A stretch of DNA of 64,000 nt from Streptomyces sp. NBC_00690 (GTDB lineage Bacteria; Actinomycetota; Actinomycetes; Streptomycetales; Streptomycetaceae), in the NCBI RefSeq assembly GCF_036226685.1, contig NZ_CP109009.1, forward strand, positions 1,984,001 to 2,048,000, read 5' to 3'. The notes under the pieces are model-generated. The model saw nothing but the letters and a program-made list of their open reading frames with translations, was not told the DNA's origin and did no database searches. How positions within the stretch are numbered: the first letter of the stretch is position 1; every line of letters starts with the position of its first letter. Of this stretch, positions 27,716 through 36,782 are shown piece after piece. Position numbers and translations under genes: made by a program.

Positions 27716-29113
27716 GTGACCAGTCTCAGTGTCGAGATGCTGGCAGCGGACGCCACAGCGCCGATCACCTCGGCGGGCAACGCCCAGCTCGGCATAGCCG
27801 TCCTGACGGGCATCGCCGTCATCGTCCTGCTCATCACCAAGTTCAAGCTCCATGCCTTCTTGGCCCTGACCATCGGGTCGTTGACGCTCGGCGCCCTCGC
27901 CGGGGCGCCCCTCGGCAAGGCCATCGAGTCCTTCTCCAAGGGGCTCGGCGCCACGGTCGCCGGTGTGGGCGTGCTGATCGCGCTGGGCGCGATCCTCGGG
28001 AAGCTGCTCGCCGACTCCGGCGGCGGTGACCAGATCGTCGACACGATCCTCGCCAAGGCCAACGGGCGCACCATGCCCTGGGCCATGGTGCTGATCGCGT
28101 CCGTGATCGGACTGCCCCTCTTCTTCGAGGTCGGCATCGTCCTGCTGATCCCGGTCGTCCTGATGGTCGCCAAGCGCGGCAACTACTCCCTGATGCGGAT
28201 CGGCATCCCCGCCCTGGCCGGTCTGTCGGTGATGCACGGACTGATTCCGCCGCACCCCGGTCCGCTGGTCGCCATCGATGCGCTCGACGCCAATCTCGGT
28301 GTGACCCTGGCGCTCGGTGTGCTCGTCTCCATCCCGACCGTGATCATCGCCGGTCCGATCTTCTCCAAGTACGCGGCCCGCTGGGTGGACATCCCGGCGC
28401 CCGAGAAGATGATCCCGGCACGCCCCTCCGAGGACCTGGACAAGCGTCCCGGATTCGGTGCGACCGTGTTCACGGTGTTGCTGCCCGTCGTGCTGATGCT
28501 GGCCAACGCACTGGTCGAGATCGTCGTGGACGACCCGGAGAACCCGGTCCAGAAGGTCACCGAGGTCATCGGTTCGCCGCTGATCGCGCTGCTCGCCGCC
28601 GTGCTCGTGGGTCTGTTCACCCTGGGCCGGGCCGCCGGGTTCACCAAGGACCGGATGGCGTCGACGGTCGAGAAGTCGCTCGCCCCGATCGCGGGCGTCC
28701 TGATGATCGTCGGTGCGGGCGGCGGCTTCAAGCAGACCCTGATCGACGTCGGTGTGGGCCAGATGATCCTGGACTTCTCCGAGAACTGGTCGATACCCAC
28801 CCTGCTGCTGGCCTGGCTGATCGCGGTGGCGATCCGACTGGCGACCGGTTCGGCGACGGTGGCGACGATCTCGGCCGCCGGTCTGGTGGCGCCGCTGGCG
28901 GCCGGCATGACCACGACCGAGTCGGCGCTGTTGGTGCTGGCGATCGGCTGTGGCTCCCTCTTCTTCAGCCATGTGAACGACGCCGGGTTCTGGCTGGTGA
29001 AGGAGTACTTCGGCATGACCGTCGGACAGACGATCAAGACCTGGTCGGTGATGGAGACCATCATCTCGGTGGTCGGCATCGTCTTCGTCCTATTGCTCTC
29101 GCTGGTGCTGTAG
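27716..29113 (+). CDS. gntP: Gluconate:H+ symporter (GntP family)
   Basis: A 465-aa polytopic membrane transporter of the GntP family with about 12-14 hydrophobic helices. Diagnostic stretches: FKLHAFLALTIGSL near the N-terminus, GLPLFFEVGIVLLIPV, HGLIPPHPGPL and the C-terminal ATGSATVATISAAGL and CGSLFFSHVNDAGFWLVKEY. It imports gluconate for phosphorylation by the upstream kinase. GTG start at 27716. Together with gntK and gntR it makes a compact gluconate regulon. Confidence 0.95.
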   Translation: MTSLSVEMLAADATAPITSAGNAQLGIAVLTGIAVIVLLITKFKLHAFLALTIGSLTLGALAGAPLGKAIESFSKGLGATVAGVGVLIALGAILGKLLADSGGGDQIVDTILAKANGRTMPWAMVLIASVIGLPLFFEVGIVLLIPVVLMVAKRGNYSLMRIGIPALAGLSVMHGLIPPHPGPLVAIDALDANLGVTLALGVLVSIPTVIIAGPIFSKYAARWVDIPAPEKMIPARPSEDLDKRPGFGATVFTVLLPVVLMLANALVEIVVDDPENPVQKVTEVIGSPLIALLAAVLVGLFTLGRAAGFTKDRMASTVEKSLAPIAGVLMIVGAGGGFKQTLIDVGVGQMILDFSENWSIPTLLLAWLIAVAIRLATGSATVATISAAGLVAPLAAGMTTTESALLVLAIGCGSLFFSHVNDAGFWLVKEYFGMTVGQTIKTWSVMETIISVVGIVFVLLLSLVL

Positions 29114-29133
29114 CGCCGGTTCGATCCATGGTG

Positions 29134-29160
29134 CGGGCCCCTCTCGACGAGAGGGGCCCG
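29134..29160. terminator. Hairpin after gntP
   Basis: Self-complementary over 13 bases on each side (29134-29146, 29148-29160), effectively a 10-11 bp stem, 20 bases after the gntP stop. A short run of 8-9 bp CCCCTTGT-type repeats follows (about 29217-29262) before the convergent gene. Confidence 0.75.
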
Positions 29161-29267
29161 TCCGCGTTCACCCGCGTTCCCGGCCGGCCGCAACACGCCC
29201 ATCCCGGCCGGCCCAGTCCCCTTGTCCCCTTGTCCCTTGTCCCCTAGTCCGCTTGTCCTCGCCGGTC

Positions 29268-30923
29268 TCAGTCCACCGACCGCGCGGCGGCCCGTCCCGC
29301 CGCTCGCCCCGACAGGATGCAGCCGCCGAGGAAGGTGCCCTCCAGCGAGCGGTAGCCGTGCATCCCGCCGCCTCCGAACCCGGCCGCCTCACCGGCCGCG
29401 TACAGCCCGGCGAGCACGTTCCCCCGCCCGTCGAGCACCCGCGACGACAGGTCCGTCTCCAGTCCGCCGAGGGACTTGCGGGTGAGGATGCTCAGTCGTA
29501 CGGCGATGAGCGGGCCGGAGCGGGCATCAAGGATGCGGTGGGGGGCGGCCGTGCGGATGAGTTTGTCGCCCAGATAGCGGCGCGCGCCCCGAATGGCCAT
29601 GACCTGGAGGTCTTTGGTGAAGGGGTTGGTGATCTCCCGGTCGCGGGCGGTGATCTCCCGGCGCAGTTCCTCCTCGTCGATCAGCGGTTCATCGGTGAGG
29701 GCGTTCATCCCCCGCACCAGCGCCGAAAGGTCGTCCTCGACGACGAAGTCGACGCCGTTGTCCATGAACGCCTGTACCGGGGCGGGTACGGCGACCCTCG
29801 CCCGGTTCAGCACTCCGCGGACCGACCTGCCCGTCAGATCGGGATTCTGTTCCGAGCCGGAGAGTGCGAACTCCTTGCCGATGGTCTTCCGGTCGAGGAC
29901 GAACCAGGTGTGATCGTGTCCGGAACGCATGATGTGTTCCAGGGTGCCGAGGGTGTCGAAGCCCGGGAAGAGGGGCACAGGCAGCCGACGGCCCCGGGCG
30001 TCGAGCCAGAGCGAGGACGGGCCGGGGAGGATCCGGATGCCGTGCCGGGCCCAGATCGGGTCCCAGTTCTCGATGCCCTCGGTGTAGTGCCACATCCGGT
30101 CGCCGTTGATGTGGTGGGCGCCGGCCCGTTCGGCCACCCCGAGCATCAGTCCATCGACATGGGCGGGGACTCCGGACAGCATCCTCGCCGGTGGTGTGCC
30201 CAGCCGGCCGGGCCACTGGGCACGGACCAGATCGTGGTTGCCGCCGATGCCGCCGCTGGTGATGATCACCGCCTGCGCGCGGAGCTCGAAGGCCCCGACG
30301 GCCTCCCGACCGGAGGCGGTGCCGCGCGGTGCGTCGGACGGTTCCAGCACCTCGCCGCTGACGGTGTCGAGAGTGCCACCACTGCCGCTCAGAGCGGTGA
30401 CGCGATGGCGGAACAGCACCTGGACCAGGCCGCGGTCGACTCCTTCACGCAGCCGGCGCTCGAAGGGGGCGAGGAGGCCGGGACCGGTCCCCCAGGTGAT
30501 GTGGAAGCGGGGTACCGAGTTGCCGTGGCCGCGGGCGTCGTAGCCGCCGCGCTCCGCCCAGCCGACGACGGGGAAGAACCGGACTCCCCTGGCGTGGAGC
30601 CAGGCGCGCTTCTCCCCGGAGGCGAAATCGATGTACGCCTCGGCCCAGCGGCGCGGCCAGTGGTCCTCCGGGCGGTCGAAGCCCGCGGTGCCCAGCCAGT
30701 CCTGGAGTGCGAGGTCCCGGCTGTCCTTGACCCGCATCCGGCGCTGCTCGGGCGAGTCGACCAGGAAGAGTCCGCCGAACGACCAGTGGGCCTGGCCGCC
30801 GATCGACTGCTCGGGCTCCTGGTCCAGCAGGATGACCTTGCGTCCGGCGGCGACGAGTTCGGCGGTAGCGACCAGCCCCGCGAGCCCCGCCCCGATCACG
30901 ATCACATCAGCGTCGTACGCCAT
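29268..30923 (-). CDS. FAD-binding dehydrogenase (fumarate reductase/KstD-like)
   Basis: A 551-aa flavoprotein. The dinucleotide-binding VIVIGAGLAGLVATAEL is at residues 7-23 and a GGIGGNHDLVRAQWPG motif is in the middle. The C-terminal FAD-contact GLYAAGEAAGFGGGGMHGYR is typical of FAD-binding_2 proteins. It belongs to the Rv0785-type FAD-binding dehydrogenases related to 3-ketosteroid dehydrogenases and fumarate reductases; the substrate is not known. Monocistronic, convergent with gntP. Confidence 0.88.
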   Translation of the reverse strand: MAYDADVIVIGAGLAGLVATAELVAAGRKVILLDQEPEQSIGGQAHWSFGGLFLVDSPEQRRMRVKDSRDLALQDWLGTAGFDRPEDHWPRRWAEAYIDFASGEKRAWLHARGVRFFPVVGWAERGGYDARGHGNSVPRFHITWGTGPGLLAPFERRLREGVDRGLVQVLFRHRVTALSGSGGTLDTVSGEVLEPSDAPRGTASGREAVGAFELRAQAVIITSGGIGGNHDLVRAQWPGRLGTPPARMLSGVPAHVDGLMLGVAERAGAHHINGDRMWHYTEGIENWDPIWARHGIRILPGPSSLWLDARGRRLPVPLFPGFDTLGTLEHIMRSGHDHTWFVLDRKTIGKEFALSGSEQNPDLTGRSVRGVLNRARVAVPAPVQAFMDNGVDFVVEDDLSALVRGMNALTDEPLIDEEELRREITARDREITNPFTKDLQVMAIRGARRYLGDKLIRTAAPHRILDARSGPLIAVRLSILTRKSLGGLETDLSSRVLDGRGNVLAGLYAAGEAAGFGGGGMHGYRSLEGTFLGGCILSGRAAGRAAARSVD

Positions 30924-31059
30924 GGGTTCCGTCCTTCGTGGGCAGGGGGCGGCGGTTGGACTCCCGATCTTCGGTACGGGCCGGTAACCGCGTCAACAGC
31001 CACGGCCGACCGGGGCCGCACAGGGGTACGACGGGTACCCCACCCGGGACGGTGGTTGT

Positions 31060-31584
31060 ATGGCGCACATGAATCCTGCTGAAGAGGTGCTGGACATCGT
31101 CGACGAGCGGGACCGGGTCATCGGCCGGGCCACGCGCGGCGAGGTGTACGCCCGCGGGCTGCGCCACCGCTGTGTCTTCGTCCTGGCCACCGACGCCCGG
31201 GGCAGGATCTTCGTGCACCGCCGGACGGCGACCAAGCTGGTCTTCCCCTCGCTCCACGACATGTTCGTGGGCGGAGTGGTGGGCGCCGGCGAGGAGTACG
31301 ACGACGCCGCCCTGCGGGAGGCGCGCGAGGAGTTGGGCACGGCCGATCTCCCCCGGCCCGAGCCCCTGTTCCGCTTCCTCTACGAGAACGACGGCCAGAG
31401 CTGGTGGTCGGCCGTCTACCAGGTGCGCTGCGAGGGCCCGGTGAACCCGCAGGCCGAGGAGGTGGCCTGGCACTCCTTCCTCACGGAGGACGAGTTGGAA
31501 CAGCGGCTCGACCAGTGGGATTGGGTACCCGACGGCTCGTTTGCGTATGAACAGCTGAAGGCCCACCGAGGACGAGCGCGATGA
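31060..31584 (+). CDS. Nudix hydrolase
   Basis: A 174-aa protein with a complete Nudix box: G at the start of GGVVGAGEEYDDAALREARE followed by ELG (about residues 67-89), fitting G-x5-E-x7-REUxEExGU. The N-terminal DIVDERDRVIGRATRGEVYA and HRCVFVLATDARGRIFVHRR resemble the YfcD/IDI-like Nudix group. Substrate unknown. Ends 28 bases before the paired DUF202 genes and probably shares their transcript. Confidence 0.9.
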   Translation: MAHMNPAEEVLDIVDERDRVIGRATRGEVYARGLRHRCVFVLATDARGRIFVHRRTATKLVFPSLHDMFVGGVVGAGEEYDDAALREAREELGTADLPRPEPLFRFLYENDGQSWWSAVYQVRCEGPVNPQAEEVAWHSFLTEDELEQRLDQWDWVPDGSFAYEQLKAHRGRAR

Positions 31585-31612
31585 GGCCCGGTCCGATGAG
31601 AGGTGCGGTGGA

Positions 31613-32011
31613 GTGAGCGGCTTTCTGCGGAGCCTGCGGCTGTGGTTCGCCCCCCAGCGGGTCAGGGAGGAGGGCGACACCCCCGACTACCGCTTCTCGC
31701 TCGCCAACGAGCGCACCTTCCTGGCCTGGCTGCGTACGGCGCTCGCGCTGATCGGCGGCGGCTTCGCGGTGGATCAGTTCCTGCCCGACCTGCGCTGGGG
31801 CGTACGGGCCGGGTTGGCCTTCGGGCTGCTGGGGGCGGGAGTGCTGTGCGCGCTGCGCGCGGTGAACCACTGGGTGCGTTGCGAGCGGGCGATGCGGCGC
31901 GGCGAGGACCTTCCGGTGTCACGCTTCCCCGCGCTGGTGAGCCTGGTGATCGCCGTGGTCGCGGTGGCGATGATCGTGGTGGTCTTCCTGGGGTGGGAGC
32001 AGGGCCGGTGA
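31613..32011 (+). CDS. DUF202 / YidH-family membrane protein
   Basis: A 132-aa protein with the family signature RFSLANERTFLAWLRTALALI (about 27-47) and three hydrophobic segments (about 38-55, 65-82, 106-126). DUF202 proteins are small inner-membrane proteins of unknown role. GTG 31613 starts MSGFLRSLRLW. Its TGA overlaps the GTG of a second DUF202 gene (GTGA). Confidence 0.88.
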   Translation: MSGFLRSLRLWFAPQRVREEGDTPDYRFSLANERTFLAWLRTALALIGGGFAVDQFLPDLRWGVRAGLAFGLLGAGVLCALRAVNHWVRCERAMRRGEDLPVSRFPALVSLVIAVVAVAMIVVVFLGWEQGR

Positions 32012-32409
32012 AGGCGTCGTCCGGTGCGGATGCGGGTGCGGCCCCGGCTCCGCCTCCCGGCTCGGGGCCTCCGGAGCAGAGCCTTCCGTGGGGCGGGGAC
32101 CGTGACCCGGGTCTGCAACCGGAGCGCACCCGGCTCGCTTGGCGCAGGACGACACTGGCGTTCGCCGTGGCGGCCGTGCTCGCCGGGCGGCAGGTGGCCA
32201 GTAGCGAGCACGGCGGGCTGGACGCCGCGGGAACGGTCGTCGTGGCGCTAAGCGTACTGATCTCGCTGGTCTTCCTGCGGGCGGCCCACAGGCGGATAAG
32301 GGTGCTGGGAGGCCACGCCCATCCCCCGCCGCTGTCGACCGGGGCGGCCCTGTTGGCCGCCGGGTGCACGGTGGCCCTGGCCGCCTTCGCCAGCACGATG
32401 GTCCTCTGA
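32008..32409 (+). CDS. Second DUF202-family membrane protein
   Basis: A 133-aa protein with a Pro/Gly/Ala-rich cytosolic start, then the shortened DUF202 core LQPERTRLAWRRTTLAFAVA (about 37-56) and three membrane segments. It starts within the stop of the preceding DUF202 gene, so the two are made together and may form a heteromeric membrane unit. Pairs of dissimilar DUF202 proteins are common in actinobacteria; function unknown. Confidence 0.88.
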   Translation: MKASSGADAGAAPAPPPGSGPPEQSLPWGGDRDPGLQPERTRLAWRRTTLAFAVAAVLAGRQVASSEHGGLDAAGTVVVALSVLISLVFLRAAHRRIRVLGGHAHPPPLSTGAALLAAGCTVALAAFASTMVL

Positions 32410-32568
32410 CGACGAGCAGCGCCCAACAGCTGCACAGCCGAGCGATTGAACCGCCGAACGGGATGAACCGCCGAATGGCTGCTCATCGGGCGCAGCGCGC
32501 TCCGGGAACTAATCTGGAAGTGATCAGAACGGCACAAACATCGTGAAACCTAGACAAGGGTGAGGGTC

Positions 32569-32865
32569 ATGGCCGTACTCCACCAACAACATCCCGCGCA
32601 CGAGCACGCCCATGGCCCGGCCTGCGGCCACACGGGAATCCTGCACGGCGATCACATCGACTACGCCCACGACGGTCATCTCCACCGCGAGCACTCGGGC
32701 CACTGGGACGAGTGCGAACCGGGCGAGCACATCTCGCACAGCGGACACGCCCATGAACACGGCTCCAGCTGTGGACACCCCGCCGTGGAGCACGGCGATC
32801 ACATCGACTACCTCCACGACGGACATCGGCACGCGGCCCACGAGGGGCACTGGGACGACCATTGA
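32569..32865 (+). CDS. His-rich tandem-repeat protein, probable metal binder
   Basis: A 98-aa protein with 27 histidines. It consists of two about 37-residue repeats (about 12-49 and 62-98), each containing HEH..C-GH...HGDHIDY.HDGHxH..H.GHWD. Cys residues recur at equivalent positions (C19 and C68; C49 has no partner). Such density of His with Asp, Glu and Cys suggests chelation of zinc, nickel or copper in the cytosol; no signal peptide is seen. ATG 32569 follows AAGGGTGAGGG. Similar proteins occur in Streptomyces and are, as I recall, often misannotated as threonine dehydratase. It lies 159 bases after the DUF202 pair. Confidence 0.85.
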   Translation: MAVLHQQHPAHEHAHGPACGHTGILHGDHIDYAHDGHLHREHSGHWDECEPGEHISHSGHAHEHGSSCGHPAVEHGDHIDYLHDGHRHAAHEGHWDDH

Positions 32866-32933
32866 GGTGCTCGGACGATCGGGAGCGCTGCTTCTCGGTC
32901 GTCGCAGACCAGAGGGGATGCGTCAGCCGCGGC

Positions 32934-33527
32934 TTAGGGACGCAGGGCCCGCATCAGCAGATCGGCCAGGTGGTCGGCGACCTCTCGGGGGCTCAGGGCC
33001 CCATCGGCGCGATACCAGGTGGACAGGTGGTGCACCGAGCCGAAGTGATAGTCGACGACGAGGTTGGCGGGGGTCGCCGTGGAGAACCTTCCGCTCCGCT
33101 GCCCCTCTTCCACGAGCGCCCGGAACCGTTCGTGATAGCGCCGGCGTTCCGCCCGTACCTGCTGACGCTTCTGGGGGCCGAGGTGGTGCATCGAACGGAA
33201 GAAGATCTCGGCGTCGTCGAGGTTCGCGATCGTCGTCACCACCACGTCCGCCGCCGCTTCCCGCAGTCGGTCCTCCACCGGCCCGCCCGCGTCCGCATAG
33301 CCGTCCAGCCGCTGCTGTTGTAGGCGCAGGACCCGGGCGTACACCTCGTGGAGCAGGTCTTCCTTGGAGTCGAAGTAGTGGTAGAAGGCCCCCTTGGTGA
33401 CCCCCGCGGACTCGACGACCTCCTGGACCGAGGTGCGGTCGTAGCCGCGTTGGGCGAAGAGCCGGGTGGCGGTGGCCAACAGTCTCTGCGGTACGGGTCC
33501 GTGGTCCCCGTCCGTCGTCCTGGCCAT
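32934..33527 (-). CDS. TetR-family transcriptional regulator
   Basis: A 197-aa repressor-type protein with an N-terminal TetR helix-turn-helix (TATRLFAQRGYDRTSVQEVV, AGVTKGAFYHYFDSKEDLL, about residues 18-58). The C-terminal domain resembles fatty-acid or acyl-CoA-linked TetR proteins (RYHERFRALVEEGQRSGRF, VDYHFGSVHHLSTWY). Ligand unknown. ATG 33527 chosen over a longer start 60 bases upstream. Its own upstream region carries a 16-bp direct repeat, a likely autoregulatory site. Confidence 0.88.
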   Translation of the reverse strand: MARTTDGDHGPVPQRLLATATRLFAQRGYDRTSVQEVVESAGVTKGAFYHYFDSKEDLLHEVYARVLRLQQQRLDGYADAGGPVEDRLREAAADVVVTTIANLDDAEIFFRSMHHLGPQKRQQVRAERRRYHERFRALVEEGQRSGRFSTATPANLVVDYHFGSVHHLSTWYRADGALSPREVADHLADLLMRALRP

Positions 33528-33578
33528 CGTGTGCCACCGGCCCTTCGTCCGTTTCCTGCGTCCGTCCGCAGCGTTCGC

Positions 33579-33619
33579 CTGCTGCATTTATCTGCCGATT
33601 TGGCTGCTGCATTTGTCTG
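33579..33619. promoter_or_regulatory. Two 16-bp direct repeats upstream of tetR gene
   Basis: CTGCTGCATTTATCTG (33579-33594) and CTGCTGCATTTGTCTG (33604-33619) differ at one base and are 25 bp apart start to start. They sit 52-92 bp upstream of the TetR start in a locally A/T-rich patch, and could bind the TetR protein itself. Further right, at 33684-33710, three 9-bp GGGGGCGCA-type units repeat in tandem. No gene is seen in the 33528-33876 gap. Confidence 0.45.
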
Positions 33620-33876
33620 GCAGTAGAACAGCCGATCTGTCCGGGATCTTCCCATCGGGGATCGCGGTCGCGCCTCCGCCGAAGGGGGCGCAGGGGGCGC
33701 AGGGGGCGACGGGGCCGACGCCAGGGCCGGTGGAACACCGGTAGGCCACTGGTTCCGCCCGCCCGGGTGGCGCGGCGCGACCGGGGGGCGACGCGGCTTC
33801 GACCGGGTCGTTCCCTCCTGTCACCAAGAGCGCTAGCGTGCGTGAGCATGACAGGAATCGGCTGGGAAGGAAGCAC

Positions 33877-35121
33877 ATGGCGCTGACCAGAAGGGGACTG
33901 CTGGCCGCCGGTGGAGCTGCGGGCGCCCTGGCCGCCGGGACACACGCCACCACCGCGCACGCATCGGTGCGCAGGCGGTTGCACACCGGGTTCGACCGAC
34001 TCGCGGCCGACGGGTACGCCCTGCTGTCAGGGCAGCGGGTCGGCGTGGTCACCAACCCGACCGGCGTCACCTCCGCCGTGCGCCACATCGTCGATGTGAT
34101 GCACGGCGACGAACGAATCGACCTGGTCGCCGTCTTCGGACCCGAGCACGGCTTCCGGGGGACGGCCCAGGCGGGCGGCTCCGAGGGGCGCTTCGACGAT
34201 CCGGCAACCGGACTGCCCGTCTACGACACCTATCAGCAGAGCGGGCAGCGGCTGGCGAACGTCTTCACCGCGTCGGGTGTGGACACGATCGTCTTCGACA
34301 TCCAGGACGCGGGCGCCCGCTTCTACACCTACATCTGGACCCTGTACGACTGCATGCAGGCGGCGGCGCTCGCGGGTAAACGTTTCGTCGTGCTCGACCG
34401 ACCGAATCCGGTGAGCGGCAGGGCCGCCCTGGGACCGGTGTTGGAGCCGGCCTTCGCCTCGTTCGTCGGCCGCCAGCGGATCGCCCAGGCACACGGAATG
34501 ACCGTGGCCGAGTTGGCCCTGCTCTTCAACGGCGAGTTCCTCAAGGACGATCCGGTCGACCTGGCCACCGTACGGATGTCGGGCTGGCGGCGTTCGGACC
34601 ACTTCGGGGACACCGGACTGCCCTGGGTACCGCCGAGCCCCAATATGCCGACCCCGGACACCGCGCTGGTCTACTCGGGAACCTGCCTCTTCGAAGGCAC
34701 CAGCCTGTCGGAAGGGCGCGGCACGACCCGACCGTTCGAACTGCTGGGTGCGCCTGGGGTCGATCGCCGCTGGGCGCAGGCGGCGCAGTCATTGGCCCTG
34801 CCGGGGGTGCACTTCCGCGAGGCGTACTTCACCCCCACGTTCAACAAGCACGTCGGCAAGACCTGCGGCGGTCTCCAACTCCACGTCCACGACCGGGACG
34901 CCTTCGATCCGGTGCGCACCGGCATCGGCCTCCTGGTGACCGCGCGGGCCGTCTGGCCCGGATTCCAGTGGGTCAACAACAACTGGATCGACAAGCTCAC
35001 CGGATCGACCAAGGTCCGCACGCTCATCGACGCCGGAGCGGACACCGATGAGGTCGTGGGGTCCTGGCGGGATGAACTGGCCGCGTTCCGCAGGGTCCGC
35101 AGGAGGTATCTGCGGTACTGA
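33877..35121 (+). CDS. namZ: Exported exo-beta-N-acetylmuramidase-like protein (DUF1343/NamZ, GH171)
   Basis: A 414-aa protein beginning with a twin-arginine-type signal (LTRRGLLAAGGAAGALAAG, about residues 3-21). The DUF1343 domain follows: VGVVTNPTGVT, FGPEHGFRG, FDIQDAGARFYTYIWTL, VLDRPNP and CLFEGTSLSEGRGTTRPFE. DUF1343 proteins related to B. subtilis NamZ remove non-reducing-end N-acetylmuramic acid from peptidoglycan fragments, so cell-wall recycling outside the membrane is the likely role. ATG 33877 lies 7 bases after GGGAAGGAAG. Followed after 76 bases by another exported hydrolase gene. Confidence 0.88.
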   Translation: MALTRRGLLAAGGAAGALAAGTHATTAHASVRRRLHTGFDRLAADGYALLSGQRVGVVTNPTGVTSAVRHIVDVMHGDERIDLVAVFGPEHGFRGTAQAGGSEGRFDDPATGLPVYDTYQQSGQRLANVFTASGVDTIVFDIQDAGARFYTYIWTLYDCMQAAALAGKRFVVLDRPNPVSGRAALGPVLEPAFASFVGRQRIAQAHGMTVAELALLFNGEFLKDDPVDLATVRMSGWRRSDHFGDTGLPWVPPSPNMPTPDTALVYSGTCLFEGTSLSEGRGTTRPFELLGAPGVDRRWAQAAQSLALPGVHFREAYFTPTFNKHVGKTCGGLQLHVHDRDAFDPVRTGIGLLVTARAVWPGFQWVNNNWIDKLTGSTKVRTLIDAGADTDEVVGSWRDELAAFRRVRRRYLRY

Positions 35122-35197
35122 GAGGGGGGATGGCCCCATCTCCCCCCGGGGGCGTGCCGGTTCGACCACCGCGCCGCCCCGGCGGCACAGTGGGTAC

Positions 35198-36577
35198 ATG
35201 TATCGAACAGCGATTCAACGAGGTGTGCTGGGCCTGCTCACCCTGGCCTCCGTCGCCCTGTGCCTACCGGCTGCGGCTGCCGCAGCCGGGCCCGCCATCT
35301 CGCCCCGCGTCCCGCAGCTCGCACCACCGACCGAACCCGGCCACCGACCGACCGACGACCGTATCGCCCGCGCGCTGGCCAAGACGGCCGAGCCACTCTC
35401 CGATCTGGGACCGCTGCGACGGATGATCGGTGATGCCTCGATCGTGGGCATGGGCGAAGCCACCCATGGCTCCCACGAGTTCTTCCGCACCAAGACCCAG
35501 GTGTTCAAGGAGCTAGTGCGGCGCGACGGCTTCGCCACCTTCTCCCTGGAAGCGAACTGGAGCGCCGGGGTCCGGCTCAATGACCACGTGCTGCACGGCA
35601 AGGGTGACCCGCGGCAGATCATGCGGGAGGAGTTCCAGAACGCCTACTTCCCCTGGAACACCCAGGAGTACCTGGATCTGATCCGCTGGATGCGCGGACA
35701 CAACATCCGCCACCCCGAACGGCCGGTGCACTTCATGGGCAACGACTCCGCCCACGCCGGCCCGCAACTGTTCGACCTGGTGACGCGGTACGTCGGCGAA
35801 CGGCATCCGAAGCTGCTGCCGGAGTTCACCCGGCTCTACCGGGCGTCACGTCCCCCGGAGTCAGCGTCCGTGGACCAGACCATGAAGGCGTACCTCTCCA
35901 AGCCGCTCGCCGAACGGCGCGAACTGGCGACCGATGTGCAGCGGGCGCTCATGCTGTTGGAGCAGCAGCGGCCCCACCGAGATCGCGACCGACATGTCTG
36001 GGCAGTGCAGCACGCCCGGGCCATCGCCCAGGTCGGAACCATGTACTCCTTCGACTACTCCACCCCTGGTGGGACAGCCCAGATGATGCGCTATCGGGAC
36101 CAGATCATGGCCGAGAACACGGTGTGGTGGCAGCGCCAGACCGGGCGTCGTGTGCTGCTGTCAGCACACAACGGACATGTGGGATACGAATCCAGCAACA
36201 CCGCGCAGTATCCGAAGGTGCAGGGTGCCTTCCTTCGGGACCTGGTCGGCGACGCGTACGTGAACGTGGGCTTCACCTTCGGACAGGGGTCGTTCCGCGC
36301 CCTTGATCTGACCGACCCGGCGGAACCCGTGCGCACCTTCTCGGTGGGACCGCCCGAGGCGGGCAGCGCCGAAGTGGTGCTGGAGCGGGTGTCCCGGCAG
36401 AGCTACACGATCGACCTGCGCACGGTGCCGTCCATCGCGCGCACCTGGCTCAACACCGCCCGTCCGGTCCGCAGCATCGGCGCCGGGTGGCCCGATCCGC
36501 CCCAGGCGGTACGGCTGGCTCCGTCGTACGACGTACTGATCCACCTCCCCAGGATCACCCCGGCCGATCTGCTCTGA
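35198..36577 (+). CDS. Exported erythromycin esterase-family protein
   Basis: A 459-aa member of the erythromycin esterase (EreA/EreB) superfamily. The active-site block GMGEATHGSHEFF (about residues 84-95, His and Glu) and the second block LLSAHNGHVGYE (about 321-332) are readable. Unlike the resistance enzymes, it opens with a Sec-type signal: basic MYRTAIQRG, hydrophobic GLLTLASVALCLPAAAAAA, cleavage near residue 30. It therefore probably acts outside the cytoplasm. True macrolide hydrolysis is not implied; many homologues have unknown substrates. Same direction as the NamZ-like gene, 76 bases downstream. Confidence 0.88.
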   Translation: MYRTAIQRGVLGLLTLASVALCLPAAAAAAGPAISPRVPQLAPPTEPGHRPTDDRIARALAKTAEPLSDLGPLRRMIGDASIVGMGEATHGSHEFFRTKTQVFKELVRRDGFATFSLEANWSAGVRLNDHVLHGKGDPRQIMREEFQNAYFPWNTQEYLDLIRWMRGHNIRHPERPVHFMGNDSAHAGPQLFDLVTRYVGERHPKLLPEFTRLYRASRPPESASVDQTMKAYLSKPLAERRELATDVQRALMLLEQQRPHRDRDRHVWAVQHARAIAQVGTMYSFDYSTPGGTAQMMRYRDQIMAENTVWWQRQTGRRVLLSAHNGHVGYESSNTAQYPKVQGAFLRDLVGDAYVNVGFTFGQGSFRALDLTDPAEPVRTFSVGPPEAGSAEVVLERVSRQSYTIDLRTVPSIARTWLNTARPVRSIGAGWPDPPQAVRLAPSYDVLIHLPRITPADLL

Positions 36578-36782
36578 CCAGGGCGGAAGGAGTCCCGCCT
36601 GTCGATCCCACCACGTTTGCGACGGAGCGTCCCACAGCACTTCGTCGACTTCGCGCCGCCTTCGGCCCGCTCGAAGTCGACTGCCTCGGACTGTCCCGGA
36701 CTGTCCCGGTCGGAGGGCTGGCCGTTCCCTCCCGTACGCAGGATGCTTCCTACACAGGCAGGCCCACCCTGGGGAGGACAGT

